Below, one piece after another: positions 7,334-15,031 of a stretch of 64,000 nt of DNA. The stretch lies in assembly GCA_004552485.1 (NCBI GenBank), contig SFOH01000001.1, forward strand, positions 62,001 through 126,000, read 5' to 3'. The stretch comes from Bacteroidales bacterium. GTDB lineage: Bacteria; Bacteroidota; Bacteroidia; Bacteroidales; Muribaculaceae. The translations under genes were made by a program, and so were the position numbers. The notes below the pieces were generated by a model. That model did not search any database. It was not told the origin of the DNA and saw only the letters and a program-made list of their open reading frames with translations. Each line of letters starts with the position of its first letter. Within the stretch, counting starts at the first letter, position 1.

Positions 7334-9718
7334 TTATTTCTTGGTGTAATACGAGTTGTGGCGGATGCCGTAGCCATAGGTGTAGCCGTAGCGGTAGCCA
7401 TAGCGGTTCTCGGAGACGGGCACGCTGTTGAGAACAAGCGTCATGTTGGCGAACTTCTTTTGCTCGTAATGCTCTTCGATGATGGGGAGCATGCGGCGGT
7501 CGAAGTTGCCGGAGCGAATGACGAAGAGCGTCATGTCGCACGACTTGGTGATGATGGCGGCATCGGCGACAACATCGGCGGGCGGGCAGTCGAGGATGAT
7601 CAGGTCATACTCGCTGCGCAGATGCTCGATGAGCTCCTTGAGGCGATCGCGCTGGAGCAACTCAGCGGGGTTGGGAGGAATGGCACCGGCAGGCATCAGG
7701 CTGAGATTATCGTACTCGGGAACCTTCATGATCAGGCTGTCGATGTCGTTGTTACGGCCGCTCAGATAGTCCGAGACGCCGTGGCGGGGAGCATTCAGCG
7801 AGTGGGAGAGCGTGGCCTTGCGCAGATCAAGATCGACCAGCACAACGCGTTTGTCGCTCAGCGAATACGTAGCCGCCATGTTCAGTGCGATGAATGTCTT
7901 ACCGCTGCCGGGATTGAGCGAGCTCAGCATAATCACGTGGCTCTTCTTGTCGGGGTCGAGCATGAAGTCGAGGTTGGTGCGGATCACGCGGAATGCCTCG
8001 TTAATCATGTCGCGCTTATGGTCTTTGACCACAAGTCTCGACTCTTTGTCATCGTCGGTGCGGCGATAGCGTTTGCCCGACTGGGGCAGCTCGCCGAGGA
8101 ATGGCAGCGGCAGGCCTTCGATGTCCTTGCGGCCGCGAACCTTGTTGTCGAGGTTCTCGCGCAGGATGATGATGCCGACGGGCAGCAGCAGACCCAGGAT
8201 GAAGGCGATGGCCAGCACGTTGCGGGTCACCGGCGAGGTGGGACGGCTCGGGCCTGTGGGCGGAGCGATGATGCGGGTGTTGTAGGCGGTGAAGGCCTGT
8301 GACAGCTCGTTCTCCTCACGCTTCTCCAGCAGATAGAGGTAGAGCGACTCTTTCACCTTCTGCTGACGCTCGACGCTCAGCAGATACTGAGCCTGCGTGG
8401 GGTTCGAGGCGATGCGCTGCTGACTCTCTTGCTCGCTGGCCTGGAAGCTGTTGATCTGAGTGTTCAGGGCGTTGATTTCGTTGTCGATGCTGGTGATGAT
8501 CGACCCGCGCATGGCGGCCAGGCGCTGGTCGGCCTCGACAACGAGGGGGTTGTTCACGGAGCTGTTCTCCACCATGTTGTTGCGGCGAAGCAGTTCGGTG
8601 TTATACTCGGAGATGAGCGATGACACGGCCGTGCTGGCGATGCCGAGATTGCCGGGCAGAAGCTGGTCGCGGCGGCTGTTGTCGGCGACCACGCCGCGCA
8701 CGAATCCGAGCACGCTGCGCGAGTTGCTGAGATTCAGAATCTGCTCGTCGGCCGAGCTGGCCTTGTTCATGTAGAGGCGCGATGCCTCCTGAAGGTCGGG
8801 AATAAGATGCTGGCTCTTGAACGAGGAGATGTCGCTGTCCACATTGCCGAGCTCTTTCTCGATAACGCTCAGACGCTCGTTGATGAACTGCGAGGTGGAA
8901 ACGGCCACCTTGTTCTTGTCCTCGACCCAGCTCTTGTTGTAGGCTTCGATGAGTGTGTTGAGGAAGTCGGTGGCGCGCTGCGGCGACACATCCCTCATGG
9001 TGAGATTCAGAATATCGTTCTTGTCATTGTCCATGACAATGTTTAGCTTCGCGCTGTATGCAGCCACGGCGGCGTCAACGGTCGTAAAGTCGACATTCAC
9101 GTCATAATCCGTTGACTTATAGTAGGGTGTGCGCGTCACAACGACAATGCCGACCGGAGTGCGCAGAGGCTGGTCGAAGCGGCCCTTCACGGTTTTGTCC
9201 TTGATGTCGTCACGATTCGGCGCCTCGAAGTTAGTGAGTGTGACGGTGCCGTTCTTGCCGGCATGGACTGAGAATGACGCAACGGGCTCCTCGTCTTTGC
9301 CCTGTGCCAGCGACACGTTGATGGGCAGGTCTTTGCCATAGAGCACGCGGTCGTAGAAACGGCCGGGGCTCGAATAGTTAACGTTGAGGTGCATCTGGCG
9401 CACGACATTGCCGACAATGTACGGCGACTTCATGGCCGTCATCTCGTTGCGCACATCCGAGCGCACGTTGAAGGCGCTGATACCGCCCGTGATTAGTTCG
9501 TCGGCGTACGAGCCGTTGGCGGTGGTGTTAGACTTAATCAGAATTGAGGACGTGCGGGTGTAAACCGGCTGTGTATGGAGCACATACAGCATCCCCAGTC
9601 CGAGGGTAAACACGACTGAGAGCACGAACCACTTCCATCTGTACAGGCACATGGGCAGCAGTTCCTGCATGCGCAAAGAGCCCTTCCCTTGATTTGTATT
9701 ATCCTTTATTTCAGCCAT
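7334..9718 (-). CDS. polysaccharide co-polymerase / bacterial tyrosine autokinase (Wzc-like)
   Basis: Inner-membrane protein controlling chain length and export of exo- or capsular polysaccharide through cycles of Tyr autophosphorylation. The 794-residue product has a Wzz-type N-terminal region with transmembrane helices near 30-47 and 500-520 and a coiled-coil periplasmic part. A cytoplasmic BY-kinase domain follows: Walker A NPGSGKT (602-608), Walker A' VVLVDLDLRK (625-634) and Walker B LIILDCPP (706-713). The C-terminal tail has eight tyrosines between 773 and 791, the expected phosphorylation cluster. Unusually, no Wza export protein, flippase or glycosyltransferase gene adjoins it. Its own promoter and terminator make it a single-gene unit. 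Confidence 0.93.
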   Translation of the reverse strand: MAEIKDNTNQGKGSLRMQELLPMCLYRWKWFVLSVVFTLGLGMLYVLHTQPVYTRTSSILIKSNTTANGSYADELITGGISAFNVRSDVRNEMTAMKSPYIVGNVVRQMHLNVNYSSPGRFYDRVLYGKDLPINVSLAQGKDEEPVASFSVHAGKNGTVTLTNFEAPNRDDIKDKTVKGRFDQPLRTPVGIVVVTRTPYYKSTDYDVNVDFTTVDAAVAAYSAKLNIVMDNDKNDILNLTMRDVSPQRATDFLNTLIEAYNKSWVEDKNKVAVSTSQFINERLSVIEKELGNVDSDISSFKSQHLIPDLQEASRLYMNKASSADEQILNLSNSRSVLGFVRGVVADNSRRDQLLPGNLGIASTAVSSLISEYNTELLRRNNMVENSSVNNPLVVEADQRLAAMRGSIITSIDNEINALNTQINSFQASEQESQQRIASNPTQAQYLLSVERQQKVKESLYLYLLEKREENELSQAFTAYNTRIIAPPTGPSRPTSPVTRNVLAIAFILGLLLPVGIIILRENLDNKVRGRKDIEGLPLPFLGELPQSGKRYRRTDDDKESRLVVKDHKRDMINEAFRVIRTNLDFMLDPDKKSHVIMLSSLNPGSGKTFIALNMAATYSLSDKRVVLVDLDLRKATLSHSLNAPRHGVSDYLSGRNNDIDSLIMKVPEYDNLSLMPAGAIPPNPAELLQRDRLKELIEHLRSEYDLIILDCPPADVVADAAIITKSCDMTLFVIRSGNFDRRMLPIIEEHYEQKKFANMTLVLNSVPVSENRYGYRYGYTYGYGIRHNSYYTKK

Positions 9719-9848
9719 TTAGGAAACAAATTTGTAGAGGACAACCACCGTTTAGTATATTTGAATGTTTATGATTATGGGGTTGTTAGAGGCAGAGGGG
9801 GCCGTGGCTGTCCTTTAATTTATTACGTAATTAGTAGAAATTTCCCTG

Positions 9849-9882
9849 CAAAGTTAGTCATTATATTTCACATACGCACAAA
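9849..9882 (-). promoter_or_regulatory. probable promoter for the tyrosine kinase gene
   Basis: A minus-strand -7 element TAACTTTG (9856-9849) is preceded by TTTG (9882-9879) with a 22-nt spacer, slightly longer than the usual 19-21. The rest of 9719-10040 holds an AT-rich leader and the terminator of the upstream OmpA gene. No gene is seen there. Confidence 0.5.
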
Positions 9883-9942
9883 AAATCTTAAAAAATTGAA
9901 GGGTCGGACTTTGAACATGGCTGAACATGGCTGTCGAGGCAC

Positions 9943-9989
9943 AAAAAACGAGCCGCACCGCCGAACTGGGGTGTTCGGCAACGCGGTTC
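9943..9989 (-). terminator. Rho-independent terminator after the OmpA lipoprotein gene
   Basis: A hairpin with inner stem GCCGAAC/GTTCGGC (9960-9966 with 9973-9979) is extended by an imperfect outer stem (9950-9957 with 9982-9989). On the minus strand it is followed by CGTTTTTTG. It closes the nnrDE-DUF4831-OmpA unit. Confidence 0.75.
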
Positions 9990-10040
9990 GCGGTTCATTA
10001 TTCAACCCCCAAAGGGAGCAATCGGTTCGCAGTCGGCAAA

Positions 10041-10904
10041 TCAGTTCTCGCTGTCGTCCGGAGCGTGGTCGATGAGGTCGAGGAACTGGTCGAGCTTGGG
10101 CGTGATGATAATCTCGGTGCGACGGTTCAGAGCGCGGCCCTCGGGAGTGTCGTTGGTGGCGACGGTGTTATACTCGCCGCGGCCGCCGGCTGTCAGGCGT
10201 GACGGGTTCACGCCAAACTTGTCCTGGAGCACTTGCACCACCGACGATGCACGCAGAGCCGAGAGGTCCCAGTTGTTGCGGATGTTCGTGCGCGAGATGG
10301 GCACATTGTCCGTGTTACCCTCGACGAGCACGTCGTAGTCGCTGTAGTCCTTGATGATTTTGGCAATCTTGTTGAGGACGCCCATGGCCGTGGGAGAAAT
10401 CTCATAACTGCCTGATTTGTAAAGCATATTGTCAGCCAGCGAGATGTACACGACGCCTTTGAGCACCTTGATGTTGACGTCCTGCATCTCGGCGGGGGTC
10501 AGCGAGCGCGTGAGGTTAGTGGTGAGGATGAGGTTCAGCGAGTCGGACTTGCTCTTGGCGTCGACAAGCTGTTTGATGTACTTGTTCGAAGCGTTGATTT
10601 CGTCAACGAGCTTCGAGATGTTCACGCTGCCCTGCGTGCCCTGTTTCAGGCTCTCGTCGAGGCTGGCCTGGAGGGCGTTGTAACGGGCGCGAGCATCCTG
10701 GAGCATGGCGTCGAGGCTCTTGGAATAGGCGCGGCTCTCGGCCAGATCGACCTGCGATTTGTTGTAGTCGGCATTCAGCGCTTTGTAGTCGCTGTTCAGA
10801 CTGTTATAGTCGGACTGCAGTTTCTGATAATTCTTTTTGCTGACACATCCGGTGGCCAGCATTGCGGCGGCCACAAAGGCCGTAAGCAGCACATGTATCT
10901 TCAT
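10041..10904 (-). CDS. OmpA-family peptidoglycan-binding lipoprotein
   Basis: Outer-membrane lipoprotein predicted to tether the membrane to the wall. I start it at MKIHVLL (ATG 10904), giving 287 residues; a longer frame to 10967 lacks a reasonable signal. Lipobox LATGC is near residue 20. A coiled-coil region with regular SDYNSLNSDYKALNADY heptads covers about 25-90. A C-terminal OmpA domain (about 160-275) contains VEGNTDNVPI and the conserved ALNRRTEIII segment for diaminopimelate binding. It lies 91 bp after DUF4831 and is probably the last gene of that operon. Confidence 0.92.
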   Translation of the reverse strand: MKIHVLLTAFVAAAMLATGCVSKKNYQKLQSDYNSLNSDYKALNADYNKSQVDLAESRAYSKSLDAMLQDARARYNALQASLDESLKQGTQGSVNISKLVDEINASNKYIKQLVDAKSKSDSLNLILTTNLTRSLTPAEMQDVNIKVLKGVVYISLADNMLYKSGSYEISPTAMGVLNKIAKIIKDYSDYDVLVEGNTDNVPISRTNIRNNWDLSALRASSVVQVLQDKFGVNPSRLTAGGRGEYNTVATNDTPEGRALNRRTEIIITPKLDQFLDLIDHAPDDSEN

Positions 10905-10995
10905 AATAAAATGCGTGTTAGTTGATGTTATATACCTTACTAACACGCACATTAAGAATTGGTTCAATCTGTCGGAGCGCCGGGGCGCTGACCTG

Positions 10996-12090
10996 TCACT
11001 CGGGGATAACGTCCAGGCGGGTGACAGCGCCGGTCACGGGCGAGAACTCGGCGTAGCACGGAGCTTTCTTGTCGGTGAACAGCGCCGGGTCAAGGCCGAA
11101 GACAACGCCCAACTGGGCCAGGTCGAAGGTCTCGGAGGCAATCTTGCGGCCGTTGAAGCTCAGTGTCACTGTGCCGGTGCCGGGAATCATATAGGCCACG
11201 CCGCCTTTGGGGAATTTCTTCTCCTCGCCTTTCTCGTTGGTGGGAAGGACGGCTTTCTTGTCGACGCGGAAGTCCAGAGTGAGAGGAATGCCGCTGAGGT
11301 CGGAGACGTCAACAGCACCTTCAAGTGGCGAAATGCGCGTGAGCACAACGCCCGTCGAGTCAGTCTTACCGGGTGTGAACGACACGGTCTGCACGCGGGT
11401 GAACGTCTTGGTGGTACCGGTAAACATGGCGTAGAGAGCGGCCTCCTGGGCTGCCATATTGTCGATGGCCACCTGCATGGCGCCGTTGTCGACGGGCATA
11501 TTGTCGACGTTTCCGCTGATCAGGTCGTTGCGCTGCTCGCGCAGTTCAAAGATGCGCTGTGACATGAGCTCGGCCTTCTTGGAAGGTGAGGATGCGCGGG
11601 AGATGTCCTGCGTTATGGCCTGCGTTGCGGCAGGTGTCTCCAGAGGCGTGGGCTTTGCGTCGACAGCCTTGGGGAGGACGGGTGCGGCAGGTGCCGGAGC
11701 TTCCTCGACATTGATGGCCAGGGGCACTCCGGCCTCGCTCAGCAGCATCGACACATTCGTGCCGGGCTTGAACTGGGCGGCATAGCGCTCGTCGGGGTTA
11801 GCCATACCGCGCGCGTTGATGCTGATGCTCTTGACGCGTACCTGCGAGGAGGTCTGGCGGATGGCGTCGTCGGTGCTGAGATAGCGTTTGGCATAATTCT
11901 GGAACTCTCCGGGAGTCTTCACGGTGTGCTCGGTCTCGACGGTGATGTCGAGCACGGTCACGGGCAGTGAATAGACCAGAGCATATTCCGTGGCCTTTCC
12001 GGCGGAGAAACGCTGGGTCTGCTGTGCGGCGGCGGGCGCGGCGGCAACCGTGGCGGCGCAGACAACAGCGGTTAACATCTTGTGTCTCAT
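10996..12090 (-). CDS. DUF4831 family exported protein
   Basis: The function is unknown. The family is largely restricted to Bacteroidetes. The 364-residue product has a signal peptide (MRHKMLTAVVCAATVAAAPA, cleavage after AAA-Q). Its body opens with a strand-rich segment, YALVYSLPVTVLDITVETE, and contains a low-complexity Ala/Pro linker in the middle (about 130-150). It is probably periplasmic or outer-membrane associated. It lies 44 bp after nnrDE and ahead of an OmpA-like lipoprotein, so the three genes likely share the nnrDE promoter. Confidence 0.8.
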   Translation of the reverse strand: MRHKMLTAVVCAATVAAAPAAAQQTQRFSAGKATEYALVYSLPVTVLDITVETEHTVKTPGEFQNYAKRYLSTDDAIRQTSSQVRVKSISINARGMANPDERYAAQFKPGTNVSMLLSEAGVPLAINVEEAPAPAAPVLPKAVDAKPTPLETPAATQAITQDISRASSPSKKAELMSQRIFELREQRNDLISGNVDNMPVDNGAMQVAIDNMAAQEAALYAMFTGTTKTFTRVQTVSFTPGKTDSTGVVLTRISPLEGAVDVSDLSGIPLTLDFRVDKKAVLPTNEKGEEKKFPKGGVAYMIPGTGTVTLSFNGRKIASETFDLAQLGVVFGLDPALFTDKKAPCYAEFSPVTGAVTRLDVIPE

Positions 12091-12134
12091 ATCGTTGTAT
12101 GTAAGAACAGTTCTTTTGTTTTCGGTTATGGAGA

Positions 12135-13670
12135 TTATTCCTGGAGCGTCTTGATTGCGGGACCAACCATATTGGCGACGTCCATGGCCGTTGTGCCGTA
12201 TTCGCCCATGCGTGAGGCGGCCATCTCGCCGGCCAGTCCGTGTACGTATGCGGCGATGAACACGGCCTTCTCGGGCTTATAGCCCTGGGCGAGGAATGCG
12301 GTGATGACGCCCGTGAGCACGTCGCCGCTGCCGGGTGTGGCAAGCGCCGCCGAACCGCTGGCATTGAAGAACACCTTGCCGTCGGGGCGCACGATGGCCG
12401 TGAAGTGACCTTTCAGCACGATGATCACCTTGTGGAACTTGGACACTTCGAGTGCGCGTTTCAGGCGCTCCTCTGCCGAAGGCTGCTCGCCGAAGATGCG
12501 GTCGAACTCGCCGGGATGGGGCGTGAGAATCGACAGCACGGGCAGATAGTTGAGCAGCTGGGTGCGCTTGGCGATGCAGTTGAGGGCATCGGCGTCAAGC
12601 ACCATCTGCTGTGTGGCGGCGGCGCGCGATTTCAGCAGCAGTTCGAGGGCGTCGATGGTGGCATCGTCAGTGCCTATTCCGGGGCCGACGCCGAGGGCCG
12701 GGCAGCGGCTCATGTCCATCATGTCGGTAATGTGGGTGGCGCACTTGTCGGCGCGGAACATGGCGCAGGGTGCCACGCTCTGGATGACGGGCATACCGGC
12801 CGATGCGCTCTTCACTGTCACACGGCCGGCGCCGGCACGCAGCGCACCGACGGCCGAGAGACAGGCGGCGCCGAACATGCCGTAGCTGCCGGCGATGAGC
12901 ATGGCGTCACCGAAGTCGGCTTTGCTGCAGAACGGCTGACGCAGAGGCAGATAGCGCGCTACGGTGCTCTTGCGCACGAGGTAGGCCGAATACGGCGCCT
13001 CGGCAATGGCTTTGTGGCTCACGCCGATGTCGAGCACCTTCCACTCGCCCACAACCATTGCGTTGTCGGCGAGCATGAAGGCCATGCGCGGAGCTGTCTC
13101 GGCGAGAGTCAGTGTGGCGTGAATCATGTTCTCGCGCGAGGCGTTGCCGTTCCAGTCCGAGTCAAGACCGCTGGGCATGTCCACAGCCACAATGCTTGCG
13201 CCGCTCTGGTTGAGCTGGTGGATAATCACCTGGAAGGGACGCGGGAGCTCGCCCTGGAGACCGGCGCCGAACATGCCATCGATGACCAGCGAGTCCTTGT
13301 CGGGCTCAGGCCATGTGAATGCCTCGCGGCCCGTGATTTCCATAAAGTGGACTTCGGAGCCGGCCTCGGCAATGAGGCGGTCGCGGCTGATACGGCACTC
13401 CGGGGTGAGGCGGTTGCCGTGGATATTGAAAAGGTAGACCTCGGGGCGATAGCCCTGCTGTGCCAGCACACGGGCGGCCACCAGCGCGTCGGCGCCGTTG
13501 TTGCCCCAGCCGGCAAACACCAGCATGCGGCGTGACGGCATCCAGCGTGCCGAAATCTCTGCCGCAATGGCCTCGCCGGCATTCTCTATAAGGTCAAGAG
13601 AGGTAATCTCCTCGGTGGCGAGGGTCACCTTCTCGAGCTGTGCTATCTCTGCGTTGGAAAATATCTTCAT
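12135..13670 (-). CDS. nnr: bifunctional NAD(P)HX epimerase / ADP-dependent NAD(P)HX dehydratase
   Basis: A repair enzyme for hydrated nicotinamide cofactors. The N-terminal YjeF_N domain (about 1-215) epimerises R- and S-NAD(P)HX; it contains GWGNNGADALVAARVL, the usual NN-GD-type binding loop. The C-terminal ribokinase-like domain (about 235-505) dehydrates S-NAD(P)HX using ADP and carries ILTPHPGEF and the catalytic GSGDVLTGVI. At 511 residues it is full length for the fused form. A consensus promoter lies 59 bp upstream, and it heads an operon with DUF4831 and OmpA genes. Confidence 0.95.
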   Translation of the reverse strand: MKIFSNAEIAQLEKVTLATEEITSLDLIENAGEAIAAEISARWMPSRRMLVFAGWGNNGADALVAARVLAQQGYRPEVYLFNIHGNRLTPECRISRDRLIAEAGSEVHFMEITGREAFTWPEPDKDSLVIDGMFGAGLQGELPRPFQVIIHQLNQSGASIVAVDMPSGLDSDWNGNASRENMIHATLTLAETAPRMAFMLADNAMVVGEWKVLDIGVSHKAIAEAPYSAYLVRKSTVARYLPLRQPFCSKADFGDAMLIAGSYGMFGAACLSAVGALRAGAGRVTVKSASAGMPVIQSVAPCAMFRADKCATHITDMMDMSRCPALGVGPGIGTDDATIDALELLLKSRAAATQQMVLDADALNCIAKRTQLLNYLPVLSILTPHPGEFDRIFGEQPSAEERLKRALEVSKFHKVIIVLKGHFTAIVRPDGKVFFNASGSAALATPGSGDVLTGVITAFLAQGYKPEKAVFIAAYVHGLAGEMAASRMGEYGTTAMDVANMVGPAIKTLQE

Positions 13671-13728
13671 TTGTAGTTAGTAAGAGGCGTGTTTATCGGG
13701 CAGTGCGCACCGCTGCGCATTGCGAAGA

Positions 13729-13760
13729 CAAAGTTACAACAATTACTGCAATCTGCCAAC
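13729..13760 (-). promoter_or_regulatory. Bacteroidetes-type promoter for nnr
   Basis: On the minus strand, GTTG (13760-13757) is followed after exactly 20 nt by TAACTTTG (13736-13729). Transcription should start near 13722, some 50 nt before the nnr ATG. This shows that nnr need not depend on the riboswitch transcript upstream. Confidence 0.7.
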
Positions 13761-14105
13761 ACACTCCCCACCCTTTTTCACCATTTTTTTCATCGCAGCC
13801 ACCTCACGCACGCACCATTGTCTCCTCAGCTTTACACATTATTATATATAGGCGCTCACGAGGCGTCACAAAAAAGTCCCATTCCAAGTGCCCTCCGCAC
13901 GAGGGGCACTTGAGAATAAGACGGCAGAAAAAAAATGAAATTCCGAAATTCTTGAGGAGCATCCGGGATTTTCGCGTGGCATGACAAAGCAATCCCGTAT
14001 GCTCGGCCGAGCACACGGGATTATAGATACTAACCGATACTATATAAATAGTCTGGCTTGGTTATTGACGTGCCCATAGTCCCGCAGGCTCTGTAATATT
14101 ATTTT
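13761..14105 (-). other. region downstream of the cobalamin riboswitch, no convincing gene
   Basis: This 345-bp stretch lies between the riboswitch and the nnr promoter. It holds a 16-bp near-perfect palindrome (13991-14006 with 14007-14022, one mismatch). A second hairpin (13885-13893 with 13904-13912) is followed on the minus strand, after 8 nt, by TTTTTT (13876-13871), a possible terminator. The only candidate ORF on the minus strand starts at an ATG near 13962 (MLLKNFGISFFF..., 52 residues, ending at 13804). Its CPSCGGHLEW segment is encoded by the hairpin itself, so it is probably fortuitous. A 15-codon frame also exists near 14071. No known B12 gene is present. Confidence 0.55.
13991..14022. 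repeat. 16-bp inverted repeat with no loop
   Basis: AATCCCGTATGCTCGG (13991-14006) is directly followed by CCGAGCACACGGGATT (14007-14022), complementary except at one position. It could fold as a long hairpin in the riboswitch transcript, acting as a terminator or expression platform, or be a dyad protein site. A T-run is lacking on either side. Confidence 0.7.
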
Positions 14106-14363
14106 GTGACGGCAGGTCTTCTGACTTGTCCCGACATGCTGACGGCTTCTCAGAGCGCCCGGAGGCGTTATTCCAATGTCTAAATTCAGCATGTCTTTTT
14201 CCTGTGGGCCGCGCGGTATTGCCGGTCGTGGCGCCACTTAGGGGTGACTTACAGCAGCGGGTACTGTTCCGGATTCGCACCGGATTCCCTTTTTCTCGGT
14301 GGAAGAATTCCTTCCACAACAATGCCCTGGTTCAGCGCCTCTGCGCTTGCGGGCAACCGTCAC
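14106..14363 (-). ncRNA. cobalamin (adenosylcobalamin-type) riboswitch
   Basis: On the minus strand the conserved core elements are present in order: GGTGCGAATCC (14281-14271), CCGCTGCTGTAA (14260-14249) and the B12-box AGTCAGAAGACCTGCC (14126-14111). The ends pair as P1: GTGACGG (14363-14357) with CCGTCAC (14112-14106). The length of 258 nt is at the long end for the class and includes a peripheral insertion. It senses a B12 coenzyme and normally represses transport, synthesis or B12-independent isozyme genes. Here a full promoter lies just upstream, but no such gene follows; the next gene on this strand, nnr, starts 435 bp away with its own promoter. Confidence 0.93.
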
Positions 14364-14368
14364 GTCTG

Positions 14369-14400
14369 CAAAAGTACGAAAAATAAATTCCGCAACCAAA
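14369..14400 (-). promoter_or_regulatory. Bacteroidetes-type promoter of the riboswitch transcript
   Basis: On the minus strand, TTTG (14400-14397) is followed after 20 nt by TACTTTTG (14376-14369), an exact consensus match. Predicted transcription starts right at the 5' end of riboswitch helix P1. It lies immediately after the fau terminator, so the riboswitch is an independent unit. Confidence 0.78.
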
Positions 14401-14423
14401 CATTTCCTCATATTTTTCCGCAG

Positions 14424-14464
14424 AAAAAATTCACGGCCCGGGACATGGGGGGTGTCTCGGGCCG
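14424..14464 (-). terminator. Rho-independent terminator of the fau operon
   Basis: Stem CGGCCCGGGACA (14434-14445) pairs with TGTCTCGGGCCG (14453-14464), with one wobble. On the minus strand it is followed by TGAATTTTTTC. It lies 18 bp past the fau stop codon. Confidence 0.82.
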
Positions 14465-14482
14465 CGAACAGGAAATATTTTT

Positions 14483-15031
14483 TCAGCGACGTCGGCGATA
14501 GACGGCGCGGTCGGTGATGACGATGTCGACGGGCACGTCGTGCTCATCGGCATCAATCTCGTCCACCACCTGGAAATCGTATGCCACGCCGATCTTCATT
14601 GCGGGAGTGTCGCAGAGCAGGCGGTCGTAATAGCCCTTGCCACGGCCGACGCGGTTGCACTTGCGGTCGTAGGCGACGGCCGGAACAATCACCATCTCGA
14701 TGTCGTTGATGTCGGCCACCTCGTCGCCGTCGGGCTCCTCGATCTGGAAGGCGCCGAGGTGCAGGCGCGAGCGGTCGTAGGGGAGTATGTCGAGGTTGAC
14801 ACCGTTCACACGGGGCAGGAAAAAGTGTTTGATGCCGGCCCACTTATCGATGAAGGCGTGGGTCGAGAGTTCGTCGGGCAGCGAGTGATACAACAGAATA
14901 TTCGTGGACACCAGGAAGGCCGCCGTCTGCTCCACACGCTCAAAGACTGAGCGCGCGGCAGCGGCTTTTTCTATCTCGTCAAGTAAACTCTTCTGCGCTT
15001 TCACGCGCCGGCGAACTTCTTCTTTTTTCAT
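14483..15031 (-). CDS. fau: 5-formyltetrahydrofolate cyclo-ligase
   Basis: It converts 5-formyl-THF to 5,10-methenyl-THF with ATP, returning a storage folate to one-carbon metabolism. The 182-residue product is the usual length. It has the N-terminal KKEEVRRRVKAQK helix and the signature GRGKGYYDRLL near residue 130. The ATG overlaps the ctpA stop by 4 bp (15028-15031), indicating translational coupling. It is the last gene before a clear terminator. Confidence 0.94.
   Translation of the reverse strand: MKKEEVRRRVKAQKSLLDEIEKAAAARSVFERVEQTAAFLVSTNILLYHSLPDELSTHAFIDKWAGIKHFFLPRVNGVNLDILPYDRSRLHLGAFQIEEPDGDEVADINDIEMVIVPAVAYDRKCNRVGRGKGYYDRLLCDTPAMKIGVAYDFQVVDEIDADEHDVPVDIVITDRAVYRRRR

Noticed and set aside
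13804..14016. Small Cys-containing ORF downstream of the riboswitch
   Set aside because: Its frame runs through both hairpins, which dictate the CPSCGG-like residues, and there is no family likeness. It is kept only as a low-probability alternative within the region entry.
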